DNA from: Hemileia vastatrix
Lineage: Eukaryota; Basidiomycota; Pucciniomycetes; Pucciniales; Zaghouaniaceae
Assembly (NCBI GenBank): GCA_030280995.1
Contig: JASXTE010000004.1
Span: forward strand, 11,957,501-12,021,500
DNA length: 64,000 nucleotides
Direction: 5' to 3'
Made by a program: the position numbers and the translations under genes. The notes under the pieces were generated by a model. It saw only the letters and a program-made list of their open reading frames with translations, was not told where the DNA came from and did no database searches. Every line of letters begins with the position of its first letter. Position 1 is the stretch's first letter. Positions 23,148 to 32,364 of the stretch are shown piece by piece.

Positions 23148-26100
23148 TAGACTTTGGCACTCCTGGTGCCTCTAGGATAGAACCGTTTCACTTGATTGGC
23201 TGCTACCCTCTTCCTCAATACTACTCCATCCAACTCTTCTAGCACATATGAACCGCCGGAAACTTGCTCCTTGATTTTATACGGTCCATTCCACCTATCT
23301 GCAAACATCTTTCCCCACTGACTTTCCAAACTCCTATTATACACCAGGACCATATCACCTGGGTTCAAAGGTTTCCTTAATCGATGTGCCAACCGCTCAT
23401 CCCAATATCTGACTGATTGATTTTGGATCTTCATCATCCATGAATATGCCTTTTCTAAATATTCTTCTTTCTTTTCTAGCTGCATCATTCTTGCACACAA
23501 TAATTCTTCAGTAGTTTTGACCGTATCCCAGTCAACTCCAAGATATGATTCAGCTTCTAAATCAACTGGTAAAACTGCTTTCTGTCCAAAAACAAGTTCA
23601 TAAGGTGAAAATCCGGTCGTCCTTTTGGAAGTGATTCGATCAGCAAATAAAACTAAAGGTAAATAGTGCCTCCACTTTTTGGCACTTGTCCCACACATTT
23701 TAACTAAAGCATCCTTAATAACTTGATGCCCTCTTTCAACCATGCCTTCAGCTTCAGGATAATATGGGGTTGCTACCCTAACCTTTGATCCAACTTTCAA
23801 TACGGCCTCTTTAAACTCTGTCCCAAATTCAGGACCTCCATCTACCGTTACCAACTTCATCACCCCATACCTATATACCCAATTATTCAAAAAAAATTCT
23901 GCCACATTTTTGGCAGTTAAATTAATAAGAGGCGCTGCCTCTACCCAACCAGATAAATCATCTCTGGCCACAATTAAATATTTATACCGTCCCTCTTTTA
24001 TATGAACGGCATCTAAACTAACTCTCCCAAAGAGCGTATATTCACCGGTCGGGCGTCCAGGTTCTTTTGGCCTTAAATAACTTCGTCTTTGACATTCTTC
24101 GCATGACTGAACCCACTGTTTAACAGCCATCTTCATGCCAGGCCACCAAAATCGATCAGAAATTCTTCTAAACGTTTCTCCAATGCCTCTATGCCCAAGA
24201 TCTTCATGCAGTGATTTCAAAACTAATTCTTGCCCCTTCTGTTGAGTTATAACTACTTGAGGATTTGGATGCTTTCTCCTCATTAAACGTCGACCAGATA
24301 GGTAAAACGTAGATGACTTCCTCTTGATAGCCACCCATTCATCGTCTTCACAATCTTCTGGCCTCTCTAAAGTCAACAAATATTTGACTAACAAAAAATA
24401 AAACCCAGTCTGACCCCAGACTTCATCTTGAAAATCGATTAATATAACATCAATAGGGACTTCTCTATCACCAATATCACCTGCACATGAATGAGCCAAT
24501 AATCGTTGACCCCTAAATAAATCTTTAATCGAGCTATGTCGACGTTGTTCTTCTGAACCTTTGGATCCTTCGTAAACCGTATTCGAAAATACCTCTTTCT
24601 CTTTATCCACCTTTTTATTTAAATTCTCTAATTCTCCAACATATACACCATTCCTTAATTTACTACTATCCCACACTACCAATCCATCTTCCTCTACATA
24701 CACCACATCTTCTTCTACCTCCTCTCTGCCGAATTTATCTACACATTTATTAACATAAAAACTATTTTCCAGTTTATCCTCTTGGTGGAGGTCATCATCA
24801 CCATAATTTAAACACAATAGTCCTGCCAGTTTAACCTCATGGGGGAGGTATGGAAAGTCTTCAGCTCCTTTAGTGCTGGCTTTGATAATAGGTATATCTT
24901 CATCGAACTCTTCTGAGTCTGAATCTTCTTCAGTGGGTGGTCTCCTTGATAAACCATCTGGCATAGTAAAAGTTTTGCCAGGCTTATGAACTAAATCAAA
25001 CGAAAAATGTTGAGTAAAAGCTACCCATCTCGTCATGGGTGCGTTTGGTAAACTTGGGGAATTAATCATCTGGATTAATGATTTCGCATCCACTTGCAAC
25101 TCAAAATGTTGCCCCCACAAAATATGCTGAAGTGTCTTCAGTATTTTCGCCGCACCACATAATTCCAATTTTGGTTGAGAATATCTTGATTCGACCTCAG
25201 TAAATACTACAGATTCATACCTAACTGGCCTGATGTAACCAGCTTTATCCATCTGAGACAAAACCGCCCCAGCTGCAACCTGACTTGAATCTACTGCTAA
25301 ATAAATTCTACCAGCATCTTTTCCATAATCCAACTTGTGCAGGACTAAATCCTTCCCCACAACCTCCTTCAACTTCACAAATGCCTTCTCACACTCTTCA
25401 TCCCACTCCCAGTCTGCATCCTTTCTCGTTAACCGTCTCAATGGAGCTGCCAATGAAGAAAAGTCCTTAATAAACATTCTAACATATACGCAAACGCCTA
25501 AAAACCCTCTAACTTCTGTCGTATTCTTGGGCCTTGGCCAGGACTGAATTTTGTTAACTTTCTTCTTGGACATAATCCTACCCTCTCTACATACCACATG
25601 GCCTAATATTTCTAAGGCTGGCACACAACATGAAAATTTTGAACCTGAAATAGTTAAACCAGCCTCTGCAATTCGAAACAAGATTCTTTCTAAAGTAATT
25701 GCAAACTCCCAAATGAATTTGCGTATCCCGGGATTCTCTTCCAACACCAGGTTATCATAGTCGGTTGTTGGTCCCTTAATTCCTCCATCATCTATAAAGA
25801 TTCCAGCATATTGTGGAATTTCGTCTTGAAGGATCCAAGCCATCTGAGCTTGATAAACTGCAACCAAATTTGTTGCTCCTTGAGGTAATCTTGTTAACTG
25901 TAAACGTCCTAGTGGCGTATCGAATGTAGTGAGAGGCCTTGAGTCCGGATGTAACTCTCTCTCATCATATCCACCCATAATATCTCCCAAACCATAACAC
26001 ACTCTCCCTGCAAACGCTTCAACAAACTCCTCAGCACTAGGCGGTATCCCAGCATCCTTTATTGTAACCCTATTTAATTCCCTAAGATCATGAACAACTC

Positions 26101-26602
26101 TAAGCTTGCCATTTGGTTTCTTGATACAAAATACCGGACTAGAATAACTTGATGTTGATTGCTCATACAGTCCAGTGTGTATCCGTTCTCTGACAACTTC
26201 AATATAGGCTTCTTTTAATGCAGCCAGAATAGGAATCGGTTTCTGCTGCCACGGTTCATGACATACCACAGGAATCTTGTAAGGCTTCCCATAGGAATGC
26301 TTCAACACACCCCTCTCCTCTTCTACAAAAGCAATGGCCTTCTCTCGCTTGACCATCACATCCAACAACAACTTCTTCTCTTCTCCAGACAACCAACCAT
26401 CAGGTCCAAAATTAACAACACCCAGTCTCTCAAAAGTGATTCTTGACGTCTCAGAAAATTCAGGCGGATTCTTTACCAAGGGACTTTCATAAGGATCTCT
26501 TGATAACCTTGGTCTTCTCAAAGGTGGATTTAATTCAGCAGGTAGCGGTTCATTAATAGGTCGAACTTTATTTGCTACCTTCTTATATTTGGCTGCGTCC
26601 AC
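23147..26602 (-). CDS. Pol of element C (RT, RNase H, integrase)
   Basis: 1151 residues that copy and integrate element C. Seen: an N-terminal SRDPYESPLVKNP region; RT with HDLRELNRVT near 170, LTRLPQGATN near 237 and the catalytic FIDD (not YIDD/YVDD) near 270; RNase H with LAVDSS; integrase zinc region HEDLGH ... CEECQ; catalytic residues in SLDAVH, TVDGGPEF and EGMVERGH; and a C-terminal GPY-type module (WNGPYK). There is no chromodomain. The protease is in the upstream gag frame. The linker between RNase H and integrase holds two hairpin repeats that read PHEVKL and HQEDKL. The frame stays open upstream of 26602 to about 26707, so the true fusion point is uncertain. It differs by one frame from the small ORF before it. 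Homologous broken copy: 44336-46442. Confidence 0.92.
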   Translation of the reverse strand: MDAAKYKKVANKVRPINEPLPAELNPPLRRPRLSRDPYESPLVKNPPEFSETSRITFERLGVVNFGPDGWLSGEEKKLLLDVMVKREKAIAFVEEERGVLKHSYGKPYKIPVVCHEPWQQKPIPILAALKEAYIEVVRERIHTGLYEQSTSSYSSPVFCIKKPNGKLRVVHDLRELNRVTIKDAGIPPSAEEFVEAFAGRVCYGLGDIMGGYDERELHPDSRPLTTFDTPLGRLQLTRLPQGATNLVAVYQAQMAWILQDEIPQYAGIFIDDGGIKGPTTDYDNLVLEENPGIRKFIWEFAITLERILFRIAEAGLTISGSKFSCCVPALEILGHVVCREGRIMSKKKVNKIQSWPRPKNTTEVRGFLGVCVYVRMFIKDFSSLAAPLRRLTRKDADWEWDEECEKAFVKLKEVVGKDLVLHKLDYGKDAGRIYLAVDSSQVAAGAVLSQMDKAGYIRPVRYESVVFTEVESRYSQPKLELCGAAKILKTLQHILWGQHFELQVDAKSLIQMINSPSLPNAPMTRWVAFTQHFSFDLVHKPGKTFTMPDGLSRRPPTEEDSDSEEFDEDIPIIKASTKGAEDFPYLPHEVKLAGLLCLNYGDDDLHQEDKLENSFYVNKCVDKFGREEVEEDVVYVEEDGLVVWDSSKLRNGVYVGELENLNKKVDKEKEVFSNTVYEGSKGSEEQRRHSSIKDLFRGQRLLAHSCAGDIGDREVPIDVILIDFQDEVWGQTGFYFLLVKYLLTLERPEDCEDDEWVAIKRKSSTFYLSGRRLMRRKHPNPQVVITQQKGQELVLKSLHEDLGHRGIGETFRRISDRFWWPGMKMAVKQWVQSCEECQRRSYLRPKEPGRPTGEYTLFGRVSLDAVHIKEGRYKYLIVARDDLSGWVEAAPLINLTAKNVAEFFLNNWVYRYGVMKLVTVDGGPEFGTEFKEAVLKVGSKVRVATPYYPEAEGMVERGHQVIKDALVKMCGTSAKKWRHYLPLVLFADRITSKRTTGFSPYELVFGQKAVLPVDLEAESYLGVDWDTVKTTEELLCARMMQLEKKEEYLEKAYSWMMKIQNQSVRYWDERLAHRLRKPLNPGDMVLVYNRSLESQWGKMFADRWNGPYKIKEQVSGGSYVLEELDGVVLRKRVAANQVKRFYPRGTRSAKV
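24769..24850 (-). repeat. Two hairpin repeats inside pol
   Basis: 24769-24793 (CCTC-TTGGTG-GAGG) and 24826-24850 (CCTC-ATGGGG-GAGG), each preceded by CAGTTTA. Both are translated in the same register, giving HQEDKL and HEVKL. Confidence 0.8.
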
Positions 26603-26754
26603 ATCTAAATAAGCTTGAGGTATAACATTTACTTTTTTATTGCCATTAAAAATTTCATCAAATAAATCTTCTTCATTGTCAGAATCGGAATAAGAAAAAT
26701 TAGAAAAATATTTTATTTCATTTTTAAATTTTACCCTTTTCTCCTTTCCCTCGT

Positions 26755-27231
26755 CTAATTTATAAACAGATTTTCCACACCTTTGCTTCCCTTATCCAAC
26801 AGTAAATCACCTGTAAAGAAAGTTGGCAGTTTATGCTCTTGCTGGAGGACCGGAATTGAATTTTCACAAAAATTATTTTTTTGAGTTTTAATTATACCGA
26901 GATTTTTTATTGGATTTTGATAAGATTTTTGCAGTTTACCCTCTTGCTGGAGGCCCAAAAACATACCCTTCCAATTTTTATCCAACCTAATTTGGCCCAT
27001 TTTTCCTTTTTCACCATTTTTAAATTTAATAGAAAAACTGGGTAAATCCAATAAACATATAGAAAAGTCCAAACCGTATTTGCACTCCAAAGTAATATTA
27101 ACAGAAAATAATTGAGAATCCACTTGAATTATCTCCAAGTGAGCTGACCTATTGCAATCCGGGATCTCATCCTGAGGAGAGATTACAACATTAGAGTGAT
27201 CAGCCCCTGCTACCCCAAAAAATGAGGGCAT
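26755..27231 (-). CDS. Small middle ORF of element C between protease and pol
   Basis: A 158-residue frame that overlaps the end of the gag-protease frame by 22 nt and is shifted -1 from it. Pol is then shifted -1 again. It contains two hairpin repeats (26825-26849, 26931-26955) translated as LQQEHKL and LQQEGKL. Element D has the same LQQE-x-KL repeats fused in frame to pol, so this is probably the linker between protease and RT rather than a separate gene. Whether ribosomes cross both shifts, or the copy is damaged, cannot be told from one sequence. Confidence 0.5.
   Translation of the reverse strand: MPSFFGVAGADHSNVVISPQDEIPDCNRSAHLEIIQVDSQLFSVNITLECKYGLDFSICLLDLPSFSIKFKNGEKGKMGQIRLDKNWKGMFLGLQQEGKLQKSYQNPIKNLGIIKTQKNNFCENSIPVLQQEHKLPTFFTGDLLLDKGSKGVENLFIN
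26825..26955 (-). repeat. Two hairpin repeats in the protease-pol linker
   Basis: CAGTTTATGCTC-TTGCTG-GAGG and CAGTTTACCCTC-TTGCTG-GAGG, 106 bp apart. Both are coding on the minus strand. Confidence 0.8.
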
Positions 27232-29408
27232 TCATCCCTTTCCAACAAACATAATTCACCAGAAGCCGTCCGTTTTATATGCCGCTTCTTGGTGCAAACA
27301 CAACACTGGCACAGAGTAGTAATCCCTGGCCGTGTTTCCCAACCTTCATCTCCAGGAGGCGCTAACCGCATATGTAACCTCCGCATATCTTCACCAGTGA
27401 TCTCCAAACTAATCCCCATGCCAGCTTGATACCCTATCCTGGCCTCAAAATCCATCAAAAAAGGACCACCAAGAACAGTTTTGACTGCTCCTCTGGCCAC
27501 ATAAAAGTGAACTTTACCAACAGATCCACCAATGCCTAACCTTACATGCTCAGCTGTACCCATCAGCTCTGTTGCATGCCCTCCAATGCCTCTGAGGTTT
27601 CCCCCAGTTCCACTTTTAATTGGCAAGCCTATACTTGTCGCTTGCTCCAATGAAATTAAATTAATTTGAGACCCTGAATCGACCAAGGCCTTTACTTCTT
27701 TACCATTTAGAGTTACCACCAGGTAACCCAGGGGAGCGGAAAAATGTGTATCTACATCTTCCCCAAACTTTTCAGCATTTTCACAAATATATTCCACCTC
27801 TCCAGTGGAAACCCGACGCCTCGTCAAATTCTTCTTTTGCTTTTCAGCAAGAGCCGGACTAATCGTAAATAACTCCCCTAAAGATAAGGGAATCTGCAGT
27901 TGATTCACCCTATTCAAAACTGCGTCCATTGCATTAGCTTGACCAGAAACTACTGGCCGCTCATACTGGACCTTTGATTTAACAACCTTGGCCCTGGGTA
28001 CCTCTTGAGGTCCAACCAAGCCATCTTCACCCCCCATTATAACATCTTCACTTTCTATAACCCTAACTCCGTCACCAGCTTCTTGCACTAATCCTGATCC
28101 ATAGCTAGTCCTTCTTACACCCTCCATTGGGATGGGACCGCTAAAACTTGGTCTGGGTAGAGAGGCCAACGGTACGTCCTCCTCAGAATCCGAATCATCC
28201 TCTGGCATAGGCTCACCATTTAAATCAAACTTTCCATAACTAGGGGGCCCCATATCAGCAATCCCCTTCTGCATTTTATATAATTCGTCCTTAGAGTAAG
28301 GGTTCAATTTGTTGGCGGCAGTTTGAGCACTAGAATTCTTGTCCTTAGAGTAAGGGTTCACTTTGTTATTGGCCTTGCCAGGATTAGCCCTCAATTGGCT
28401 TTGAATGCTACTTTTCGCCTTAGTAGCAGCTGCTCTTCTAGCAGCATTAACATCATATTCGCAAGCCATACAGCTACCCTCCACCTGGGCAACGGTCGCC
28501 AGCTCTAAACCACCAAAAGAAGTAGAAAATGTGGCTTTACTGACCTCTTTCTCCTTGCCCTTGTCAGCTTTACCACCATTACCATTACCATTTTTGCCAC
28601 TCTTGGCATTAACATCTTCATCCGTCACCTCTTCGAATCTGGCTCTCCTTTCAGCCGTTAAACTTCTTCTGACCAAATCAGAAGGAGACTGTCCATCACT
28701 GGGCTTGATGAATGAACCATCAGGAAATTTATAAACTTTAACATCAAATAAAACTTGCTCAGCATCCATATCCTTATCTAGAGCAAAACAAACTGTTGCT
28801 CTGTGCCCCCTCCTATTACAATAGGAGCACACCTTTGGCTCATCATAGCCACCTCTATATCCATTACCACCATTCCCACCATTTCTCCCATTGCCTGGGA
28901 AGCGGTTACCATTGTTATTGCCATTATATTTTCGACGTTCATAACCTCTGGACTGATAAGAAGTTGACGTCGACAAAGAAGCGATTGGGGCCTTGTTGGC
29001 CTTCTGTGTCTCTTGAACAAATATTTTTAATTGTTTCGTTAAATCGGCCAAGTGATCGACCATCTTATTGTCTACATTGCCCTCAACTTTAGCAGCCGGT
29101 AATCCCATTTGTGCCTTCTTGGCCTCCTGGGCTTTGACCATAATATCGTTGTTTTCGGCCAAAACTTCGCTAACCTTGCTAACATATTGAGTGCATGACT
29201 CTTGATATTTTTCCAACGCCAATAACTTTAGATGGGCTTGAATGTTGTCCTTGATAACCTCCAGAGCCGGCAGTTCCTTCATCAAATCTTTTCTTGAAAG
29301 ATCCTTCAAGACGTCCATACGAATATCCCTGCTGCATGCTGTCCAAAACAAATCTTTTGCTTGGTTCTCATGCACTAACTTGTCCACCAGTATGAGATAT
29401 TCCACCAC
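27210..29408 (-). CDS. Gag (C-terminal part) and protease of element C
   Basis: 732 codons in frame with the preceding short gag frame, from which it is separated by one TAA (29409-29411). Seen: a helical capsid-like region (VEYLILVDKLVHENQ, SRKDLMKELPAL); a Gly/Asn-rich basic stretch; a classical CCHC zinc knuckle CSYCNRRGHRATVC near residue 189; a repeated NPYSKD motif; an acidic SDSEED patch; and an aspartic protease with ALVDSGSQINLIS near 570 and an LGGPFLMDF flap-side motif. There is no convincing ATG at its start, so it is expected to be made by reading through or from an undamaged gag. It runs 22 nt into the next frame. Confidence 0.85.
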   Translation of the reverse strand: MVEYLILVDKLVHENQAKDLFWTACSRDIRMDVLKDLSRKDLMKELPALEVIKDNIQAHLKLLALEKYQESCTQYVSKVSEVLAENNDIMVKAQEAKKAQMGLPAAKVEGNVDNKMVDHLADLTKQLKIFVQETQKANKAPIASLSTSTSYQSRGYERRKYNGNNNGNRFPGNGRNGGNGGNGYRGGYDEPKVCSYCNRRGHRATVCFALDKDMDAEQVLFDVKVYKFPDGSFIKPSDGQSPSDLVRRSLTAERRARFEEVTDEDVNAKSGKNGNGNGGKADKGKEKEVSKATFSTSFGGLELATVAQVEGSCMACEYDVNAARRAAATKAKSSIQSQLRANPGKANNKVNPYSKDKNSSAQTAANKLNPYSKDELYKMQKGIADMGPPSYGKFDLNGEPMPEDDSDSEEDVPLASLPRPSFSGPIPMEGVRRTSYGSGLVQEAGDGVRVIESEDVIMGGEDGLVGPQEVPRAKVVKSKVQYERPVVSGQANAMDAVLNRVNQLQIPLSLGELFTISPALAEKQKKNLTRRRVSTGEVEYICENAEKFGEDVDTHFSAPLGYLVVTLNGKEVKALVDSGSQINLISLEQATSIGLPIKSGTGGNLRGIGGHATELMGTAEHVRLGIGGSVGKVHFYVARGAVKTVLGGPFLMDFEARIGYQAGMGISLEITGEDMRRLHMRLAPPGDEGWETRPGITTLCQCCVCTKKRHIKRTASGELCLLERDECPHFLG

Positions 29409-29798
29409 TTAATCAAACTGAACAAAGAGCTTTTTGAATTCAGCCATAGAAGAAACTCCACCTTTTGCTTGCCAGTCTCCAACGATTTTATTGAGGTCCA
29501 TCATAGTAAACCTAACACCCCATCTATCAACCATAGCTTTAGAAGGCTTAACCCAATCCTTGTCTTTGAATGCCTGCATAGCAATAAACTCTTTTTCAAC
29601 CTCCCTATCAGCAATAAATAACCTAACTTGCTTCACCATATCCACATGAGAAGCACCATCAACAGCAGCAGCAGCTTCATACCTGCTAATGAACCATTTA
29701 ACCTCCTCCCCATCAAACTTTGGGCCATCCCAAGAAACAATTCTAACTGAGGGAGTAAGAGGGTTAGAAGATCCATAAGCAACAGCAGAAGAAGACAT
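29409..29798 (-). CDS. Gag N-terminal part of element C, ended by an in-frame stop
   Basis: 129 residues starting MSSSAVAYG, with WDGPKFDGEEVKWF and MVDRWGV motifs, ending QFD-stop. The next codons continue gag without a frame change (VVEYLIL). Element D has CCT (Pro) where C has TAA. Either this copy is mutated or the stop is read through; a multi-base difference from D is unusual for a single point mutation. Confidence 0.8.
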   Translation of the reverse strand: MSSSAVAYGSSNPLTPSVRIVSWDGPKFDGEEVKWFISRYEAAAAVDGASHVDMVKQVRLFIADREVEKEFIAMQAFKDKDWVKPSKAMVDRWGVRFTMMDLNKIVGDWQAKGGVSSMAEFKKLFVQFD

Positions 29799-29955
29799 CC
29801 CAATAAGTAATGAAAAGCATTAACAATCGATAAAATAACAAGCCTCTTGCAGGCCAATAACAAAAATCCAATTAGAGTTACAGAGAATAAGCCTCTTGCA
29901 GGCTAAGAACGTTCTTGATCCAAGTAAGTCTTTAAAGAAAGCTAGAGAAATCGAA

Positions 29956-29972
29956 CCCCACATTGGGCGCCA
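29956..29972 (-). promoter_or_regulatory. Primer binding site of element C
   Basis: Sense TGGCGCCCAATGTGGGG, two nt inside the 5' LTR. It is complementary to a tRNA 3' end ...GGGCGCCA. The match can be extended into a T-loop-like TCGAAC on the complementary strand. Element D has TGGCGCCCAACATGGGG at 32278-32294. Confidence 0.8.
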
Positions 29973-29974
29973 AC

Positions 29975-31088
29975 TATGGTAAGGTAAACTCTTACAGTCG
30001 CCTTGCTGTAAGCAGAATCCGGAGGAGATGTGTGGATTTAGCTGAAAACCCCGTCCTTCCAATAAAAATAACAAAATGGGAATTCTAAATCACTAAGCTA
30101 ACCAGTCTACTTGGATCTGATTGATAAAAATAATGAAACTCTAAAATAATTAACGCTTATTGAGATTTAAATAAAAGTGGCTGTTGAGAAAAGAAATACT
30201 GATAACAACAATTAAGGTGTACCAGTGAAAGATCTGAAGAGATTGACTTTTATGTTTTTATAATAATTTGAATTTTTATGAGACAGCAATAATCAAGTCC
30301 CAGTGATGAAGACCTTTCTAAAGATACCCTGATTGAAGTGTGATTTAAATTTTTGAGTAGTATTTCTAAAATGTTATATATAAAATATAAAGTTATAAGG
30401 GTATTACAATTTATTTAATTTGTTGAGTAATAAAAAATGAGACCGTGGTGGTCAAAGATTAAGCTGTATGATGTGTCCCCCCTCTCAATTTCGAGTTTGA
30501 GAAGCGCTTAAGTATTCCTAGTCACGTGCCTAAGTTTTCCCCTCCAGAGCTCTCCCAGAGTCAATCCGGAGCCCGTACGGAGTCCGTACAGAGTCGAAAC
30601 GGAGTCGGTCCGGACTTCCGGACTCAATTAGAACCTTAAAACTATAATAAAAAAATCTAAAAAAATTACACATAATAGCGCTACTTCCCCTTTACATACC
30701 AAACTAATTTTCGTAGTCTGCGCAGCTCTAATTACCCCGCGAAAATTCATCGAAGTTAAGTAATTTCTGAAAACGTAAATATTTCTATAAAACTTTAAAA
30801 TTCATTTAAAAATATAAGAAAAATAGTAAAAATTCTGGGAAAATTTCCTAAGGTTCTTGAGTGACTCGACTTGATACTTATAAATTTTTCAGACCGTAAA
30901 AATAAGTTTTCTCTGTAAAATAAATTGTTTTTGTGTAGGCATTTGCTCGTGACCAATTTCTTCATATTTAAAACTCAAATAAATTAAATAAAACCCTTTT
31001 ATATATATAAAAAAATAACGCCAATCTTGCACGCCGTAATAACTCCATTTACGTACTTAGGTGCCATACTAAACTTTAGGCTACCACA
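29975..31088 (-). repeat. 5' LTR of element C
   Basis: 1114 bp, differing from 19356-20460 by scattered substitutions and a small insertion near 30580 (an extra GTCCGTACAGA-like unit). Confidence 0.9.
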
Positions 31089-31103
31089 GCGTGTGACACC
31101 AAT

Positions 31104-31190
31104 CCGCAATTAAATTAATTGTGGATAAAAATCCTTATACCCCAATTATCTTCTGCAATTATTTTTGCTAATAATTGGGATATTAGACAT
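31104..31190. repeat. Right part of the short GGGGTAT repeat
   Basis: It continues the repeat that starts at 18533, after the family B solo LTR. It matches 15957-16036 closely up to ATTGGGNTATTA, where similarity stops. Confidence 0.5.
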
Positions 31191-32273
31191 TTTACGTTAT
31201 GGTCTTCCAACAGAGGCGGAGCCCTTTGTTGGTTTATTTGGTGTTGTTTTGGTACTCGTTAAATGTAATTGTTTAAATAATTAGGCGTTTTTCAAGAATT
31301 ACACAGCAAATATTGGGACTACGGGCATCTGAATACTACCATTGGATAGCCCCAGTTTTTCTCTATATTTTATGTCTTTTGGACATTTTTCATAGCTTAA
31401 GTATCTGGGAGATAATTTCTCACTTTTCATTTTAAAAGATTGCTGTTGAATTTTGTTTTTTGTGTTTTACGGGCAAAACTTAAGTCTTAGGGTTAAGTGC
31501 TTAGTACTGTTGGATAGAGCGGAACTTTCTCTACATTTCATGTCACAATGTTGTTATAGTGTAATTATGTGTTTTAAGGGTTTTAGTAGTTGTAGGTGAA
31601 TTTTCTAAGTAGTTTGGGTGTTTTTGGTGGTTTTCTGGCTCCAGGGTGGTCAGGCCACTTCAGGCAGGCGGACTGCCCACCTCAGTTCTAGAGGGCTGGG
31701 AAGCACTTCCAGGGAGGTTTTATGCAATTTGGGGGTCAGGAACGCCAGATTTTCAGGTGTGCATGGGCTCTTAGTTAGTAGTCTGTGTGTATATAGTGAA
31801 TAAGACAGTTTGGGGCAACTTTAATTATCATACAACCATCCAGAGGTGATATCCTTGTTCCTCACTCAGTTTTCACTGTTCTCTGGCCACAATTTGGCTG
31901 TGTTTGTTGCAAGTGAGTTCTTCATTTAACTTAACTTAGCAACTGTTTTCTCTGTTATAGTCTTGAAAGCTATAGCAAGTATTATTGCTGTCTCTGGTGT
32001 GGATTTGCAACCTACATAGAGTATTGTTGCTTTCTCTGGTGTGGACATTAGTCTACATTTCAGTTCTTTGGTTTGGTAGTCTGTCTGAAGACTATTTTCT
32101 TGACTGATCAAGCAGTCAAGTGTATTTGGAAAAGGGGATTTTGGTAACAGGAACCAATTTACTGTAACAGGTAAATCTCACTTGTTTTTCTAAAGGGACA
32201 GGGGGTTTTCTTTCTGGGTTTACTCCAACTCCCTTGGTCAAGGCCTATAGCTAGTACTATAGGATTGTCTACA
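31191..32273 (+). repeat. Probable 5' LTR of element D
   Basis: The stretch before the primer site, ending GTCTACA. It contains TATATAG near 31789 and several loose internal repeats (TCTCTGGTGTGGA at about 31992 and 32034). With no 3' LTR left, its left border cannot be fixed. Confidence 0.4.
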
Positions 32274-32277
32274 TTTC

Positions 32278-32294
32278 TGGCGCCCAACATGGGG
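32278..32294 (+). promoter_or_regulatory. Primer binding site of element D
   Basis: TGGCGCCCAACATGGGG, differing at two positions from that of element C. It marks the start of the internal region. Confidence 0.75.
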
Positions 32295-32364
32295 TATAGA
32301 TCTGTTATTTCTTTGGAATTTCTGTTGCCTTTAATTGGCCCTCTCTGTGATTTGGACTGGAAGA

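Larger units (their letters stand above)
19356..31088 (-). mobile_element. Element C: Ty3/Gypsy retrotransposon without chromodomain, 11.7 kb
   Basis: On the minus strand, with LTRs of 1105 bp (19356-20460) and 1114 bp (29975-31088). It has a tRNA-type primer site (29956-29972) and a polypurine tract (20461-20470). Gag, gag-protease and pol lie in three reading frames. An unusually long 2.7-kb untranslated region follows pol and is packed with hairpin repeats. The target duplication is GCGT (19352-19355, 31089-31092) inside a family B solo LTR. The LTR ends are TG...TA in sense orientation. The LTRs differ by a few substitutions and an indel of about 10 bp near 30580, so it is fairly young, but gag carries a stop. 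Confidence 0.9.
18558..31098 (-). repeat. Solo LTR of family B, split by element C
   Basis: The LTR consists of 18558-19355 plus 31089-31098 (about 804 bp once the GCGT duplication is counted once). It is flanked by the 5-bp duplication CCAAT (18553-18557, 31099-31103). It begins TGTCACCGG and ends GTGTGACA, the reverse complement of the LTRs at 34327-35133 and 41913-42720. With no internal region it is a solo LTR left by LTR-LTR recombination. Element C later landed 10-14 bp from its right end. The sense strand keeps GGATATAAAAGG as a TATA box. Confidence 0.88.
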
